A DNA stretch of 64,000 nucleotides from Patescibacteria group bacterium (GTDB lineage: Bacteria > Patescibacteriota > Microgenomatia > UBA1406 > GWC2-37-13), in contig JAOAFZ010000001.1 in assembly GCA_026415975.1 (NCBI GenBank), forward strand, positions 248,001-312,000, written 5' to 3'. The position numbers were made by a program, and so were the translations under genes. The notes beneath the pieces are model-generated. The model searched no databases, was not told the DNA's origin, and saw nothing but the letters and a program-made list of their open reading frames with translations. This document shows positions 40,786-50,474 of the stretch, in pieces. Each line of letters begins with the position of its first letter. Positions within the stretch are counted from its first letter, which is position 1.

Positions 40786-42471
40786 ATGAAAGTAACCGGC
40801 GCTGAAGCGCTCATGAAAACCCTTGTCGATCTCGGAATCGATACTATATTCGGCTATCCGGGTGGTGCGATCATGCCCGTCTACGATGCGTTGTATGGCT
40901 ACACCGATAAAATACGCCACATCCTGGTTCGTCATGAGCAGGGTGCCGCCCATGCGGCGGAAGGCTATGCCCGCATTACTGGTAAGCCAGGAGTCTGTAT
41001 GGCAACCTCGGGTCCCGGTGCAACCAATCTGGTCACCGGTATTGCCGATGCTATGATGGATTCGGTACCCTTGCTCGCGATTACCGGACAAGTACACCAG
41101 GCGCTCATTGGCACGGACGCCTTTCAGGAGACCGATATTATCGGAATTACAACACCGATAACCAAGTGGAACTTTCAGGTCACCTCCGCTTCGGAACTAG
41201 CTGAAGCTGTCGTAAAGGGCTATCGCATTGCCATGGAGGGGAGACCCGGCCCAGTGCTGATCGACATCACCAAGAACGCGCAGTTCGAAGAAACCGAGTA
41301 TCATTTTCCCACGGATGTACGGATCGAAGGCTTTCAGCCGGTAACCACGCCGAATCCCCGCCAGATCCAGATAGCAGCTGAGCTCATTAATAAAGCAGAG
41401 CGGCCGTTTCTTGTGTTCGGTCACGGTGTCCTGATCGCGCGGGCCACTCAAGAACTGATAGCGTTTGCCGAGAAGTCCGGTATACCGGTGGCGAATACGC
41501 TTCATGGTTTGTCCGGCTTCCCTTCTGCTCATCCGCTGTACATGGGCTGGGTAGGCATGCACGGCAACTACGCTACCAATGTCCTCACGAATCAGGCTGA
41601 CGTCCTGATCGGCATCGGAATGCGTTTCGACGACCGGGTTACCGGCCGGCTGGACAAGTACGCAAAGCAGGCGAAGGTGATTCATATCGATATCGATCCG
41701 GCGGAGTTAAACAAGAACGTGCACGCCGAAGTGCCGATCGTCGCGGATGCGAAAAACGCACTTATTGCTCTTACGAAAGCTATTAAGAAGCGTGAACACT
41801 CAGCCTGGATTGCCCGTTTTGCCGAGCTGAGGCAGCAGGAAGTCGAACAGATTATCAAGCCCAACACCGAGCCCAAGGACGATAAAGTCCGCATGGCGGA
41901 GGTAATCCACAGGCTCTCGCAGAAAACAAAGGGTGAGGCGGTAATTGTCCCGGACGTGGGTCAACATCAGATGATAGCGGCTCGCTACTATCAATTCACC
42001 AGGCCGGATAGCTTTATCAGCTCGGGAGGCGCGGGAACGATGGGTTTCGGTTTGCCCGCTGCAATGGGCGCGAAAGTTGCGGCTCCAGAGCGGGAAGTAA
42101 TCTGCATTGCGGGGGATGGCGGATTTCAGATGACCTCGCACGAGATGATGACTATCTCTGCGGAGAACATACCAGTGAAGGTGCTGGTTCTGAACAATAA
42201 CTTCTTGGGTATGGTGCGTCAGTGGCAACAGCTGTTCTTTGAAAGACGCTATTCATTCGTGGATATCAAGAATCCGGACTTTGTTAAGATGGCGGAGAGC
42301 TACTTCGTCCCTGCAGAGAAGGTAACCGACCGCGCCGGGATAGATGCCGCCCTGGACCGAATGCTCGCGGCTAAAGGGCCGTACTTTGTCGAAGTAGTCT
42401 GTGAAAAAGAAGAGAACGTCTTCCCGATGATTCCCTCGGGAGCGGCAATTGACGAAATTCGCTTGTCATAA
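40786..42471 (+). CDS. ilvB: Acetolactate synthase large subunit
   Basis: 561 residues. A thiamine-diphosphate enzyme that makes acetolactate and acetohydroxybutyrate. The catalytic Glu is in LVRHEQGAAHAAEGYAR; the central FAD-binding domain has GMRFDDRVTGRLDKYA; the ThDP motif is GDGGFQMTSHEMMT ... NNNFLGMVRQWQ. The ATG at 40786 gives MKVTGAEALMKTLVDLG, matching the family; longer frames run back into ilvE. It is followed two bases later by its fused regulatory subunit gene. Confidence 0.96.
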   Translation: MKVTGAEALMKTLVDLGIDTIFGYPGGAIMPVYDALYGYTDKIRHILVRHEQGAAHAAEGYARITGKPGVCMATSGPGATNLVTGIADAMMDSVPLLAITGQVHQALIGTDAFQETDIIGITTPITKWNFQVTSASELAEAVVKGYRIAMEGRPGPVLIDITKNAQFEETEYHFPTDVRIEGFQPVTTPNPRQIQIAAELINKAERPFLVFGHGVLIARATQELIAFAEKSGIPVANTLHGLSGFPSAHPLYMGWVGMHGNYATNVLTNQADVLIGIGMRFDDRVTGRLDKYAKQAKVIHIDIDPAELNKNVHAEVPIVADAKNALIALTKAIKKREHSAWIARFAELRQQEVEQIIKPNTEPKDDKVRMAEVIHRLSQKTKGEAVIVPDVGQHQMIAARYYQFTRPDSFISSGGAGTMGFGLPAAMGAKVAAPEREVICIAGDGGFQMTSHEMMTISAENIPVKVLVLNNNFLGMVRQWQQLFFERRYSFVDIKNPDFVKMAESYFVPAEKVTDRAGIDAALDRMLAAKGPYFVEVVCEKEENVFPMIPSGAAIDEIRLS

Positions 42472-42473
42472 CC

Positions 42474-44156
42474 ATGAGTCAGAAATTTACTATTACCGTC
42501 TTTTCGGAGAATAAACCAGGTTTGCTGTACCGTATTTCAGGGCTGTTTCTTAAGCGGAAGATCAATGTTGAGAGTTTAACAGTCTCAGAAGTAGACAAAC
42601 AGGGACTTTCCCGATTCACCATTGTAGTACATCAGAATAAGGACACGGTACAAAAAGTAGTGAAGCAACTCTATCGTATAGTTGAGGTGGTCAAGGTATA
42701 CGAGAACCTTGACGAAGAACTTGTTACTAAAGAAATTGCCTTTATAAAAGTATCTGCGAAGAACCCGGAACGACGACGGGAGATAGAAGATATTGCATAT
42801 CTTTTTGATGCGAAAGTCGTGTATGTGGGAGCTGACTTCATGGTAATTGAAAAAACCGGAAAGGAAGATACTATTGACTCGCTTGTGTCACTGCTTCGTC
42901 CGATGGGAATCAAAGAGTTCACCCGGAGTGGACGAATTGCGGTTCTTAAGGACCAGCTGAGCCTCCCGGGAAAGTTTGCCCATCTGGTGCGCGAACCGGC
43001 TTACGTTACCCAGTCACTGGATGTATCGGCAATAAAAAAGATTCAATTAATGCATACAACTACTCCCGGTTCAATATCGCTGGCACAGGGAATTCCGTCT
43101 TTTAGTACTTATCCACACATCCGAAAAGCTGCAATCGATGCAATCAACGAGGGAAAAGCTGATAAATACACGTCGGGTTACGGCATCGATCCGTTGCGGG
43201 ATGCCCTAGTAGAAAAGGTAAGACGCGATAACAGAATCCCCGTTGAGCGGGAAAATGTCATGGTTACCCATGGAGGGATAGAAGCGCTTATGGCGGTATT
43301 CCTTGCACTTATGAATCCCTCAGATGACATCATAGTGCTCACCCCCGATTATGCATCACACATTACCCAGACCAGGATCGCACGGCATGGCGGGCGTCCG
43401 GTCTTTGTTTCTCTTGATGAAACAGAAAAAGGCTGGGTGCTCGATCCCGAAAAAATTGAAGCTGCTATTACCTACAAAACAAAAGCTATTCTGATTTGTA
43501 ATCCGTGCAATCCTACCGGAAAAGTGTACACAAAACAGGAACTTACGGAGATTGCTCGGATCGCACTTAGGTATAATCTCTTCATCATCAGTGATGAAAT
43601 ATACGAATACTTCCTTTACGACAAGCATCAGCACATCAGCATCGGGAGTTTCCCGGAAGTGCAGGATCGAACTATCTCTATATTTGGCGTCTCGAAAACT
43701 TATGCGATGACCGGCTGGCGTATCGGGTATATCACGGCCAGTCCTGATCTGGTGAGCCAGATATTCAAGATTCATGATTCGCTTGTTACCTGTCCTACTG
43801 CCGTTTCACAATATGCAGCACTGGCTGCAATTACCGGTCCGCAGGATAATGTGCGTGATTACCTCAAAGGATTCACTCGGCGCCGGAAGATCGTGATGGA
43901 CGCGCTCAGGAAGACTGATAAGCTCACTGTAGTGCAACCGGAGGGAACCTATTATGCCTTCCCCAGATTCACCACTCCGGTAGACGACTATGACTTTGCT
44001 GTACGAGCGCTCCGGAATGCGAAGGTGGCGGTAGTCCCCGGCTACGCGTTCGGTCTCGGAGGGGAGTCGCACTTCCGTATATCGTACGGCTGCGAGGAAG
44101 ATGTCCTGCAGCAGGGGATGGAACGGTTAATAGAATATGTAAATGCAATTGTCTGA
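42474..44156 (+). CDS. Fusion of acetolactate synthase small subunit (IlvN) and class I/II aminotransferase
   Basis: 560 residues in one uninterrupted frame. Residues 1 to about 78 are an ACT domain (FTITVFSENKPGLLYRISGLF) and about 84-165 the IlvN C-terminal domain, ending FTRSGRIAVLKD. After a linker of about 20 residues, residues about 190-560 are a PLP aminotransferase of the aspartate-aminotransferase fold: YTSGYGIDPLRDAL, CNPCNPTGKVYT, IISDEIYEYFLY, the PLP Lys in SKTYAMTGWRIGY, and the carboxylate-binding Arg in FRISYGC. IlvN feedback-regulates IlvB. The aminotransferase could serve aromatic or aliphatic keto acids; none of the aro genes supplies one. The joining of these two is not a familiar arrangement. 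Confidence 0.88.
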   Translation: MSQKFTITVFSENKPGLLYRISGLFLKRKINVESLTVSEVDKQGLSRFTIVVHQNKDTVQKVVKQLYRIVEVVKVYENLDEELVTKEIAFIKVSAKNPERRREIEDIAYLFDAKVVYVGADFMVIEKTGKEDTIDSLVSLLRPMGIKEFTRSGRIAVLKDQLSLPGKFAHLVREPAYVTQSLDVSAIKKIQLMHTTTPGSISLAQGIPSFSTYPHIRKAAIDAINEGKADKYTSGYGIDPLRDALVEKVRRDNRIPVERENVMVTHGGIEALMAVFLALMNPSDDIIVLTPDYASHITQTRIARHGGRPVFVSLDETEKGWVLDPEKIEAAITYKTKAILICNPCNPTGKVYTKQELTEIARIALRYNLFIISDEIYEYFLYDKHQHISIGSFPEVQDRTISIFGVSKTYAMTGWRIGYITASPDLVSQIFKIHDSLVTCPTAVSQYAALAAITGPQDNVRDYLKGFTRRRKIVMDALRKTDKLTVVQPEGTYYAFPRFTTPVDDYDFAVRALRNAKVAVVPGYAFGLGGESHFRISYGCEEDVLQQGMERLIEYVNAIV

Positions 44157-44174
44157 TTTTTATTATTTCCTTTT

Positions 44175-45674
44175 ATGGCAATGAAAAAACGGGTTTTCGT
44201 CTTTGACACCACGCTCCGTGACGGGGAACAGGTCCCTGGGTGTCAGCTCAACACTGTTGAAAAAATTGAAGTCGCGAAATCCCTAGAACTCCTAGGTGTC
44301 GATATTATCGAGGCCGGATTCCCGATCTCCAGTCCCGCCGATTTCAATTCGATTGTAGAGATCTCAAAAGCAATCACCGAGCCGATTATCTGTTCGCTCT
44401 CTCGTGCCGTAAAGGCTGACATCGACTGTGCCGCGGATTCGTTGAAATTTGCAAAAAAGAAGCGGATTCATACCTTTATCAGCGCTTCAGATATCCATAT
44501 CAAGCACCAGTTCAAGTCTACCCGTGAGGATATTCTGCAGCGGGCAGTAGAAGCGGTCAGGCTTGCCAAACGGTATGCAGAGGATGTCGAGTTTTCTGCA
44601 ATGGATGCCGGCCGCGCCGATAATGACTATCTCGTCCGGATGTTTGAGGCAGTAATCAAGGCTGGAGCCACGGTCATCAACATCCCGGATACTACGGGTT
44701 ATTGTCTGCCGGAAGAGTTTGCATCTAAGGTGCGATACGTCATCGAGAACACGAAAGGCGTAGATAGAGTAGTCGTCTCTGTACACTGTCACAATGATCT
44801 GGGTCTGGCAACGGCCAATGCGATTGCCGGCCTGCAGGCGGGCGCACGGCAGGTTGAGTGTACGGTAAATGGTATCGGCGAACGTGCCGGGAACACGTCT
44901 CTTGAAGAGACTGTTATGATCCTGCGCACCCGCAAGGATATCGGCCTTGATACTAAGATTAACACGAAACAGATTTATCAGGCTTCCCGGCTTGTTTCAC
45001 GGCTGATGCGCATGCCGGTTCAGCCGAACAAGGCAATTGTCGGAAAAAACGCATTTGCACACTCTTCAGGCATTCATCAGCATGGGGTATTGAACAAGCG
45101 TGAAACCTACGAGATCATCGATCCGGCTGACGTCGGTATAAATTCTTCAGGGATTCTTCTGACAGCTCGTAGCGGACGTTCAGCACTGCGTCACCATCTG
45201 GAGCGGCTGGGGTACCAGCTGGATCAGGATCAACTTGACGAAGCGTACAAGAAGTTCCTTTCGCTGGCCGATAAAAAGAAGGACGTACACGACGACGATC
45301 TACTAGAACTTATGGGCCAGAAGATCGATCGCAAGCGCGGTATCAAGCTGGAACTCTTGCAGGTGGTCTGCGGATCGCCGGTGCATCCGATGGCAGCGGT
45401 CAAGTTGCGCATCAACGGAAAGTCCTATAGCTCCGTGGGCAACGGAAACGGACCGGTGGATGCAGCATTCAATGCCGTGAACGATATCGTAAAAAAGAAG
45501 GTATTGCTCGAAGAGTTTCTGGTGCAGGCGGTAACCCGCGGCAGCGACGATATTGGGAAAGTACATGTGCAGATATCCTACAATGACAATACGTATTACG
45601 GGTACGGATCGGATTCGGATATCATTGTAGCATCTGTAAAGGCATACATTGATGCTCTTAATAAGATCCTTTGA
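44175..45674 (+). CDS. leuA: 2-isopropylmalate synthase
   Basis: 499 residues. It condenses acetyl-CoA and 2-ketoisovalerate, the first leucine step. HMGL-like barrel signatures: [82 protein letters not shown]. The C-terminal LeuA allosteric domain is present ([33 protein letters not shown]), so leucine feedback is likely. Citramalate synthase is a relative, but the [12 protein letters not shown]-type segment and context favour LeuA. A TATTAT at 44161-44166 eight bases before the ATG may give an internal promoter. Confidence 0.92.
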   Translation: MAMKKRVFVFDTTLRDGEQVPGCQLNTVEKIEVAKSLELLGVDIIEAGFPISSPADFNSIVEISKAITEPIICSLSRAVKADIDCAADSLKFAKKKRIHTFISASDIHIKHQFKSTREDILQRAVEAVRLAKRYAEDVEFSAMDAGRADNDYLVRMFEAVIKAGATVINIPDTTGYCLPEEFASKVRYVIENTKGVDRVVVSVHCHNDLGLATANAIAGLQAGARQVECTVNGIGERAGNTSLEETVMILRTRKDIGLDTKINTKQIYQASRLVSRLMRMPVQPNKAIVGKNAFAHSSGIHQHGVLNKRETYEIIDPADVGINSSGILLTARSGRSALRHHLERLGYQLDQDQLDEAYKKFLSLADKKKDVHDDDLLELMGQKIDRKRGIKLELLQVVCGSPVHPMAAVKLRINGKSYSSVGNGNGPVDAAFNAVNDIVKKKVLLEEFLVQAVTRGSDDIGKVHVQISYNDNTYYGYGSDSDIIVASVKAYIDALNKIL

Positions 45675-45684
45675 TTAAAAAAAT

Positions 45685-46929
45685 ATGGCAGTTTTACTAC
45701 CGGATATCGAAGCGGCCGCTCAGCGGCTTGATGGAGTCGTTAAAAAGACGCTCCTGCAGTATAATGACCGGCTTTCCCAGCAGTATAATGCAAAAATTTA
45801 CCTCAAACGTGAGGACACCCAGATCGTGCGCTCGTTCAAGATACGCGGTGCTTATAACAAAATAAGTTCCCTTAGTGCCGATGAAAAAAAGCGCGGGGTG
45901 GTTTGTGCCAGTGCGGGGAATCATGCCCAGGGAGTCGCGTACAGCTGTGCAAAACTTCAGATACGTGGTGCCATTTTCATGCCTGCCATCTCGCCGACGC
46001 AGAAGGTAGACCGCGTGCGGCACTTCGGCGGGGAGTTTGTCGAGATTGTTCTGGTAGGCTCAAACTTTGATGAAGCCCTTGCTGCCGCGCTTGAGTACGA
46101 ACGAACGAATAATGCCGTCTTTGTCCATCCATTCAACGACGAAGCCGTTATCGCCGGTCAGGGAACTATTGCAAAGGAAATTGATGAGGAACTGGACGGG
46201 AATGTAGACATGGTAATTGCCTGCGTGGGTGGGGGAGGTCTGGTTTCGGGAATCGCCAGTTATTTCAAAGCGAAAAAACCTGAAGTACTGGTTCTTGGGA
46301 GCGAACCGCTCGGTGCAGCGGAGATGCACGCGTCGTTACAGGCGGGACATCTGGTCACGCTCGAAAAAATTGACACCTTCGTCGATGGTGCTGCCATGAA
46401 GGCCGCCGGGGAAATTACCTTCGATATCGTACGCCGGCTGGTCGACGACATTAAGATTGTTCCCGAGGGTAAGGTCTGTAAAGAGATGGTGGATCTGTAT
46501 CAGAACGAAGGAATCGTGGTGGAACCAGCCGGTGCGCTGGCGGTCTCTGCGCTCGATCAAGTTGCAGACCAAATCGCGGGTAAAACAGTCGTCTGTACCG
46601 TAAGCGGCGGCAACAACGACATTCTCCGGTACCCCGAGATTCTTGAGCGGAGCCTGGTGTACCAAGGTCTCAAGCATTATTTTATTGTGGAGTTTGCCCA
46701 GCGTCCCGGACAGCTCCGGCAGTTTCTGGAACATGCCCTCGGTGCGGAAGACGATATCGTCAGATTCGAGTATGTCAAGAAAACTAACAAGGAAAAAGGA
46801 CCGGCACTTGTTGGCATCGAGATTAAAAAGAAAGATGACCTCAAGCGCTTAAAGAACCGCATGGATGCAATCGGGATCAACTATCGCCATATTACCCCGG
46901 ATGATATTATGTATCAGTTCCTGATATAA
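45685..46929 (+). CDS. ilvA: Threonine dehydratase (deaminase)
   Basis: 414 residues. A PLP enzyme turning threonine into 2-ketobutyrate for isoleucine. The PLP Lys is in VRSFKIRGAYNKISSL; then CASAGNHAQGVAYSC, FNDEAVIAGQGTIAKEI, and the phosphate loop CVGGGGLVSGIASYF. The C-terminal region (GLKHYFIVEFAQRPGQLRQFLEHALG) is one ACT-like regulatory unit, shorter than the two in E. coli IlvA. The downstream ridA gene would remove the enamine/imine product of this enzyme. Confidence 0.93.
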   Translation: MAVLLPDIEAAAQRLDGVVKKTLLQYNDRLSQQYNAKIYLKREDTQIVRSFKIRGAYNKISSLSADEKKRGVVCASAGNHAQGVAYSCAKLQIRGAIFMPAISPTQKVDRVRHFGGEFVEIVLVGSNFDEALAAALEYERTNNAVFVHPFNDEAVIAGQGTIAKEIDEELDGNVDMVIACVGGGGLVSGIASYFKAKKPEVLVLGSEPLGAAEMHASLQAGHLVTLEKIDTFVDGAAMKAAGEITFDIVRRLVDDIKIVPEGKVCKEMVDLYQNEGIVVEPAGALAVSALDQVADQIAGKTVVCTVSGGNNDILRYPEILERSLVYQGLKHYFIVEFAQRPGQLRQFLEHALGAEDDIVRFEYVKKTNKEKGPALVGIEIKKKDDLKRLKNRMDAIGINYRHITPDDIMYQFLI

Positions 46930-46956
46930 TCGAATTACTATTTTTTCCTATTCGGT

Positions 46957-48012
46957 ATGAAAATCAACTTTGGAGGCGTCATAGAAGACGTCGTAACCCA
47001 TGAAGAGTTCCCGCTTGCGAAAGCACAGGAAGTCCTGAAAGATGAAATAGTTGCAGTTCTTGGCTATGGTGTCCAGGGACCGGGACAGTCACTGAATATG
47101 CGCGACAATGCTATTCGGGTGATCATCGGGCAGCGGAAAGGCGGCAAATCCTGGGAAAAGGCGCTTCGGGATGGCTGGATAGAGGGAGAAACCCTCTTTG
47201 ACATCGAAGAAGCGGCAGAACGCGGCACGATTATTCAGTTTCTTCTCTCCGATGCGGGGCAGAAAGAGTTCTGGCCAACCCTCAAGAAACATCTTACGAA
47301 AGGAAAAACCCTCTGTTTCTCCCATGGCTTCGGGGTAACGTATAAAGATCAGACAGGCATCATTCCGCCGCAGGATATCGATGTTGTTCTTGTGGCTCCC
47401 AAGGGGTCAGGACTTTCGGTTCGCCGGAACTTCCTGGATGGCTCGGGTATCAACAGCTCAATTGCGGTATACCAGGATGCAACGGGGAAAGCTTGGGAGA
47501 AGGTAAAGGCTCTTGGTATTGCAGTTGGCTCTGGCTACCTATTTCCCACCACCTTCGAGAAAGAGGTGTACTCTGATTTGACCGGTGAACGGGGTGTGCT
47601 GATGGGCGCGCTTGCTGGTGTTATGGAGGCACAGTACAATGAACTGCGCAAGCACGGTCACAGCCCGTCAGAGGCTTTTAATGAAACAGTGGAAGAACTT
47701 ACCCAGTCGCTGATCCGCCTGGTTGGCGAAAATGGAATGGACTGGATGTATGCCAACTGTTCCACCACGGCCCAGCGAGGGGCGCTTGACTGGAAGGATA
47801 AGTTCCGCGATGCTGTGGCACCGGTATTTGCTGATCTTTATGAAAGCGTAGCCAACGGTACTGAGGCGCGGATCACGATCGAGCGAAACAGCCAACCAGA
47901 CTACCGCGAAAAACTGGAGGAAGAACTCAAGAAAATGCACGATTCCGAGATGTGGAGTGCTGGTCGAAAGGTCCGTGAGCTGCGACCTGAAAACTGGAAG
48001 AAACGCGGATAA
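46957..48012 (+). CDS. ilvC: Ketol-acid reductoisomerase
   Basis: 351 residues. It isomerises and reduces acetolactate with NAD(P)H and magnesium. Motifs: VAVLGYGVQGPGQSLNMRDN (nucleotide fold), KTLCFSHGFGVTYKDQ with the conserved His, VVLVAPKGSGLSVRRNFLDG, and the metal-binding SDLTGERGVLMGALAGVMEAQYNEL-like segment. The GYGVQGPGQSLNMRDN form and lengthy C-terminus resemble the yeast/Bacteroidetes branch more than the commonest class I bacterial enzymes. Next comes a 197-base gap before ilvD. Confidence 0.93.
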   Translation: MKINFGGVIEDVVTHEEFPLAKAQEVLKDEIVAVLGYGVQGPGQSLNMRDNAIRVIIGQRKGGKSWEKALRDGWIEGETLFDIEEAAERGTIIQFLLSDAGQKEFWPTLKKHLTKGKTLCFSHGFGVTYKDQTGIIPPQDIDVVLVAPKGSGLSVRRNFLDGSGINSSIAVYQDATGKAWEKVKALGIAVGSGYLFPTTFEKEVYSDLTGERGVLMGALAGVMEAQYNELRKHGHSPSEAFNETVEELTQSLIRLVGENGMDWMYANCSTTAQRGALDWKDKFRDAVAPVFADLYESVANGTEARITIERNSQPDYREKLEEELKKMHDSEMWSAGRKVRELRPENWKKRG

Positions 48013-48027
48013 AAGAGTAAGACCTTC

Positions 48028-48189
48028 TTGCTAAGAAAATTTAACCGCGATTGCCTGTCGCAGGAGCTGGTCATACTCAAGGACATTATAGGCGATGGTG
48101 TTATCATGGGTGGTATTGCGCAGGATGCGCCTGCATTCAATATGAGAAAGAACGGTCAGGTGAGTATGGTATACTTTAAAATTAGTTAA
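48028..48189 (+). CDS. Possible small protein between ilvC and ilvD
   Basis: An open frame of 53 codons from a TTG at 48028 to a TAA at 48189 fills most of the 197-base gap in an otherwise tight operon. The product would contain [20 protein letters not shown] and end in VYFKIS. No family is recognised and no Shine-Dalgarno is seen. A TATACT at 48170-48175 near its end may instead promote ilvD. It may be a remnant, a true small protein or chance. Confidence 0.25.
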   Translation: MLRKFNRDCLSQELVILKDIIGDGVIMGGIAQDAPAFNMRKNGQVSMVYFKIS

Positions 48190-48209
48190 TCTTTTCTCTT
48201 GGTCTGAAA

Positions 48210-50015
48210 ATGTCTAAAGCCGGTGATTGTAAAAACTGCGAGTGTTGTTGCGGAGCATTTCCCTCGAACAAATGTGAAACTGTTCCGGAATTGACCGTAG
48301 ACACCTCCGCTTTAAAAACCCGGAGTAGAGATCTTACCTCGGTACCTGGAGATAAAAACTGGGTAAAGCGCGCGCCAGCCAGAGCGATGATGCGGGCCGT
48401 GAACTACAGCGATGCCGACTTCGAGAAACCACTCATCTGCGTTGCCGCTCCGTATTCTGATGTTTCTCCCTGTAATAACCATATCTTCGAGCTGGGCAGG
48501 ATCATCGAGGACGAGGTGGAACGTTGCGGGGGTAAGCCGTACATCTTTGGCACTCCGGTGGTAACAGACGGAGAGGCCATGGGTACAGAGGGAATGAAGT
48601 ATTCGCTGGTATCTCGGGATCTGATCGCGGACTGTATCGAGGCAATGACCGAAGCGTACTCCGCCGATGGTGTAATAGCCCTCTCCGGCTGCGACAAAAC
48701 AATTCCAGCATCGCTTATGCCGATTGCACGGCATAATCTGATCGGAATAACTCTCTATGGGGGGTCCATCAGACCCGGACATCTGAACGGGGAAGATCTT
48801 ACCGTCGTGAGTATCTTCGAGGCGGTAGGTGCACATGGTGCCGGGAAAATTGACGATAAAACCCTACATGAAGTTGAGTGCCATTCTTGCCCGGGAAATG
48901 GCGCATGCGGAGGTATGTATACTGCCAATACCATGTCCTCCTGCATCGAAGCTATGGGAATGGCACTTCCGGGCAGTTCTTCCCATGTGGCCACAGACGA
49001 ACATAATGCTCTCTCTGCCGAGAAGAGGCTTGATTGTATCAATACCGCTCGGGCGATCTTCAACCTCATGAAGCTGAATATCCGTGCCCGGGATATCATG
49101 ACCTTCAAGGCTTTCGAGAATGCGATCACACTCATGATGGCCTTGGGAGGTTCCACAAACGGAGTGTTGCACCTGCTTGCCCTGGCCCGTGAGGCGGGGG
49201 TTGATCTGAAAATAGACGACTTTAATAGGATCGGAGCAAAGGTGCCCCTTCTTGGCAATCTTAAACCCTTCGGCAAGTATGTAATGAACGATCTTTCCCG
49301 GATTGGAGGGGTGCCGATGGTAATGAAGCTACTCTTGCGGGCTGGTTATCTGCACGGAGACTGTATTACTGTTACTGGGAAGACAATCGCCGAAAATCTC
49401 GAGACTGCCCCCGATTTTCCAAAGGATCAGGACATTATCTACCCGCTTGAGAGGCCATATGCGCCTCCGGGTAACCATATTCTCATTGTACGGGGAAACC
49501 TTGCTTCAGAGGGTGCAGTAATCAAGTTGAGCGGGAAAGAACTTAAAAAACACGTTGGTCCGGCACGAGTCTTCGAGCGCGAGGAGGATTGTCTTCAGGC
49601 TATCCTGGACGGAAAGATCAAGAAAGGTGATGTCATTGTGATTCGCTATGAAGGACCGAAAGGCGGACCCGGAATGCGTGAGATGCTTTCACCCTCTGCC
49701 GCGCTCATGGGAGCTGGTTTAGGGAAAGATGTAGCACTTATTACTGACGGGCGGTTTTCCGGGGGAACTCACGGGATAATGGTGGGCCATGTATCTCCGG
49801 AAGCAGCTGCAGGCGGGCTTATTGCGCTTGTAGAAGAAGGAGACTCTATAGAACTGAATATTACCACCCGGGAAATAACGCTCCATGTCGATGAAGAAAC
49901 TATTGCCGCCCGTCGATCCAAGTGGACGCCACCTAAGCCGCGGTATACACGGGGATTGCTGTATAAATACGCTACCCTCGTGTCCAGTGCCAGCGAAGGT
50001 GCGGTAACCAGTTAA
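48210..50015 (+). CDS. ilvD: Dihydroxy-acid dehydratase with a Cys-rich N-terminal extension
   Basis: 601 residues. An iron-sulfur enzyme dehydrating dihydroxy acids to 2-keto acids. The cluster Cys residues sit in [25 protein letters not shown] and [17 protein letters not shown]. The family core begins at [25 protein letters not shown]; ahead of it are about 33 extra residues with six Cys in the first 22 (C7, C10, C12, C13, C14, C22), a pattern suited to metal or cluster binding. If the start were placed later the extension would be lost, but the ATG at 48210 leads directly into it in frame. Confidence 0.93.
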   Translation: MSKAGDCKNCECCCGAFPSNKCETVPELTVDTSALKTRSRDLTSVPGDKNWVKRAPARAMMRAVNYSDADFEKPLICVAAPYSDVSPCNNHIFELGRIIEDEVERCGGKPYIFGTPVVTDGEAMGTEGMKYSLVSRDLIADCIEAMTEAYSADGVIALSGCDKTIPASLMPIARHNLIGITLYGGSIRPGHLNGEDLTVVSIFEAVGAHGAGKIDDKTLHEVECHSCPGNGACGGMYTANTMSSCIEAMGMALPGSSSHVATDEHNALSAEKRLDCINTARAIFNLMKLNIRARDIMTFKAFENAITLMMALGGSTNGVLHLLALAREAGVDLKIDDFNRIGAKVPLLGNLKPFGKYVMNDLSRIGGVPMVMKLLLRAGYLHGDCITVTGKTIAENLETAPDFPKDQDIIYPLERPYAPPGNHILIVRGNLASEGAVIKLSGKELKKHVGPARVFEREEDCLQAILDGKIKKGDVIVIRYEGPKGGPGMREMLSPSAALMGAGLGKDVALITDGRFSGGTHGIMVGHVSPEAAAGGLIALVEEGDSIELNITTREITLHVDEETIAARRSKWTPPKPRYTRGLLYKYATLVSSASEGAVTS

Positions 50016-50065
50016 ATTCAAAAATGCATCCCGGGTTTTTCCATTGATAATTCTCATTTTCTCAT

Positions 50066-50437
50066 ATGAACATCATTCAGACAGACCTCGCTCCTGCAGC
50101 AATCGGGCCGTATTCCCAGGCAATAGAGAGCAACGGCTTTGTGTTTTGTTCCGGACAGATCGGTCTGAACCCGGAAACTGGTGAACTCGTGAAAGGCTTT
50201 GATGAGCAGGTGCATCAGATTATGCGGAACATCCAGGCTGTACTGGAAGCAGCGGAACTCACGCTGGATCGGGTGGTAAAGACTACGGTATTTCTTACTG
50301 ACATGAACGATTTTCCAGTGTTCAACGACATCTACGAACAGTTCTTCCATGAACATCGTCCGGCACGGTCAACGGTTGCAGTGAAAGCTCTTCCAAAAGG
50401 TGCAAAGATCGAAATCGAGGTAATTGCGGTAAAGTAA
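50066..50437 (+). CDS. ridA: RidA-type 2-iminobutanoate/2-iminopropanoate deaminase
   Basis: 123 residues. It hydrolyses reactive enamines/imines made by threonine dehydratase, protecting PLP enzymes such as IlvE. Signatures: APAAIGPYSQAIESNGFVFCSGQIGLNPETGEL, IQAVLEAAELTLDRVVKTTVFLTDMNDFPVFN and the active-site Arg in PARSTVAVKALPKGAKIEIEVIAV. It ends the operon that begins with ilvE and holds ilvA, a fitting partner. Confidence 0.95.
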   Translation: MNIIQTDLAPAAIGPYSQAIESNGFVFCSGQIGLNPETGELVKGFDEQVHQIMRNIQAVLEAAELTLDRVVKTTVFLTDMNDFPVFNDIYEQFFHEHRPARSTVAVKALPKGAKIEIEVIAVK

Positions 50438-50461
50438 TCGTCCACTGCGGTTCCGACTGTG

Positions 50462-50474
50462 TATAATGACCTTG
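50462..50474 (+). promoter_or_regulatory. Leaderless promoter of the glycosyltransferase gene
   Basis: A consensus TATAAT at 50462-50467 lies seven bases before the ATG at 50475. An earlier ATG at 50466 overlaps the -10 box itself and cannot be the start of this transcript. No good -35 box is seen. Confidence 0.6.

Noticed and set aside
42940-43060. The ilvN-aminotransferase junction as a frameshift artefact
   Set aside because: The frame is continuous, both halves are complete by family landmarks, and the linker has no stop in frame; read data would still be decisive.
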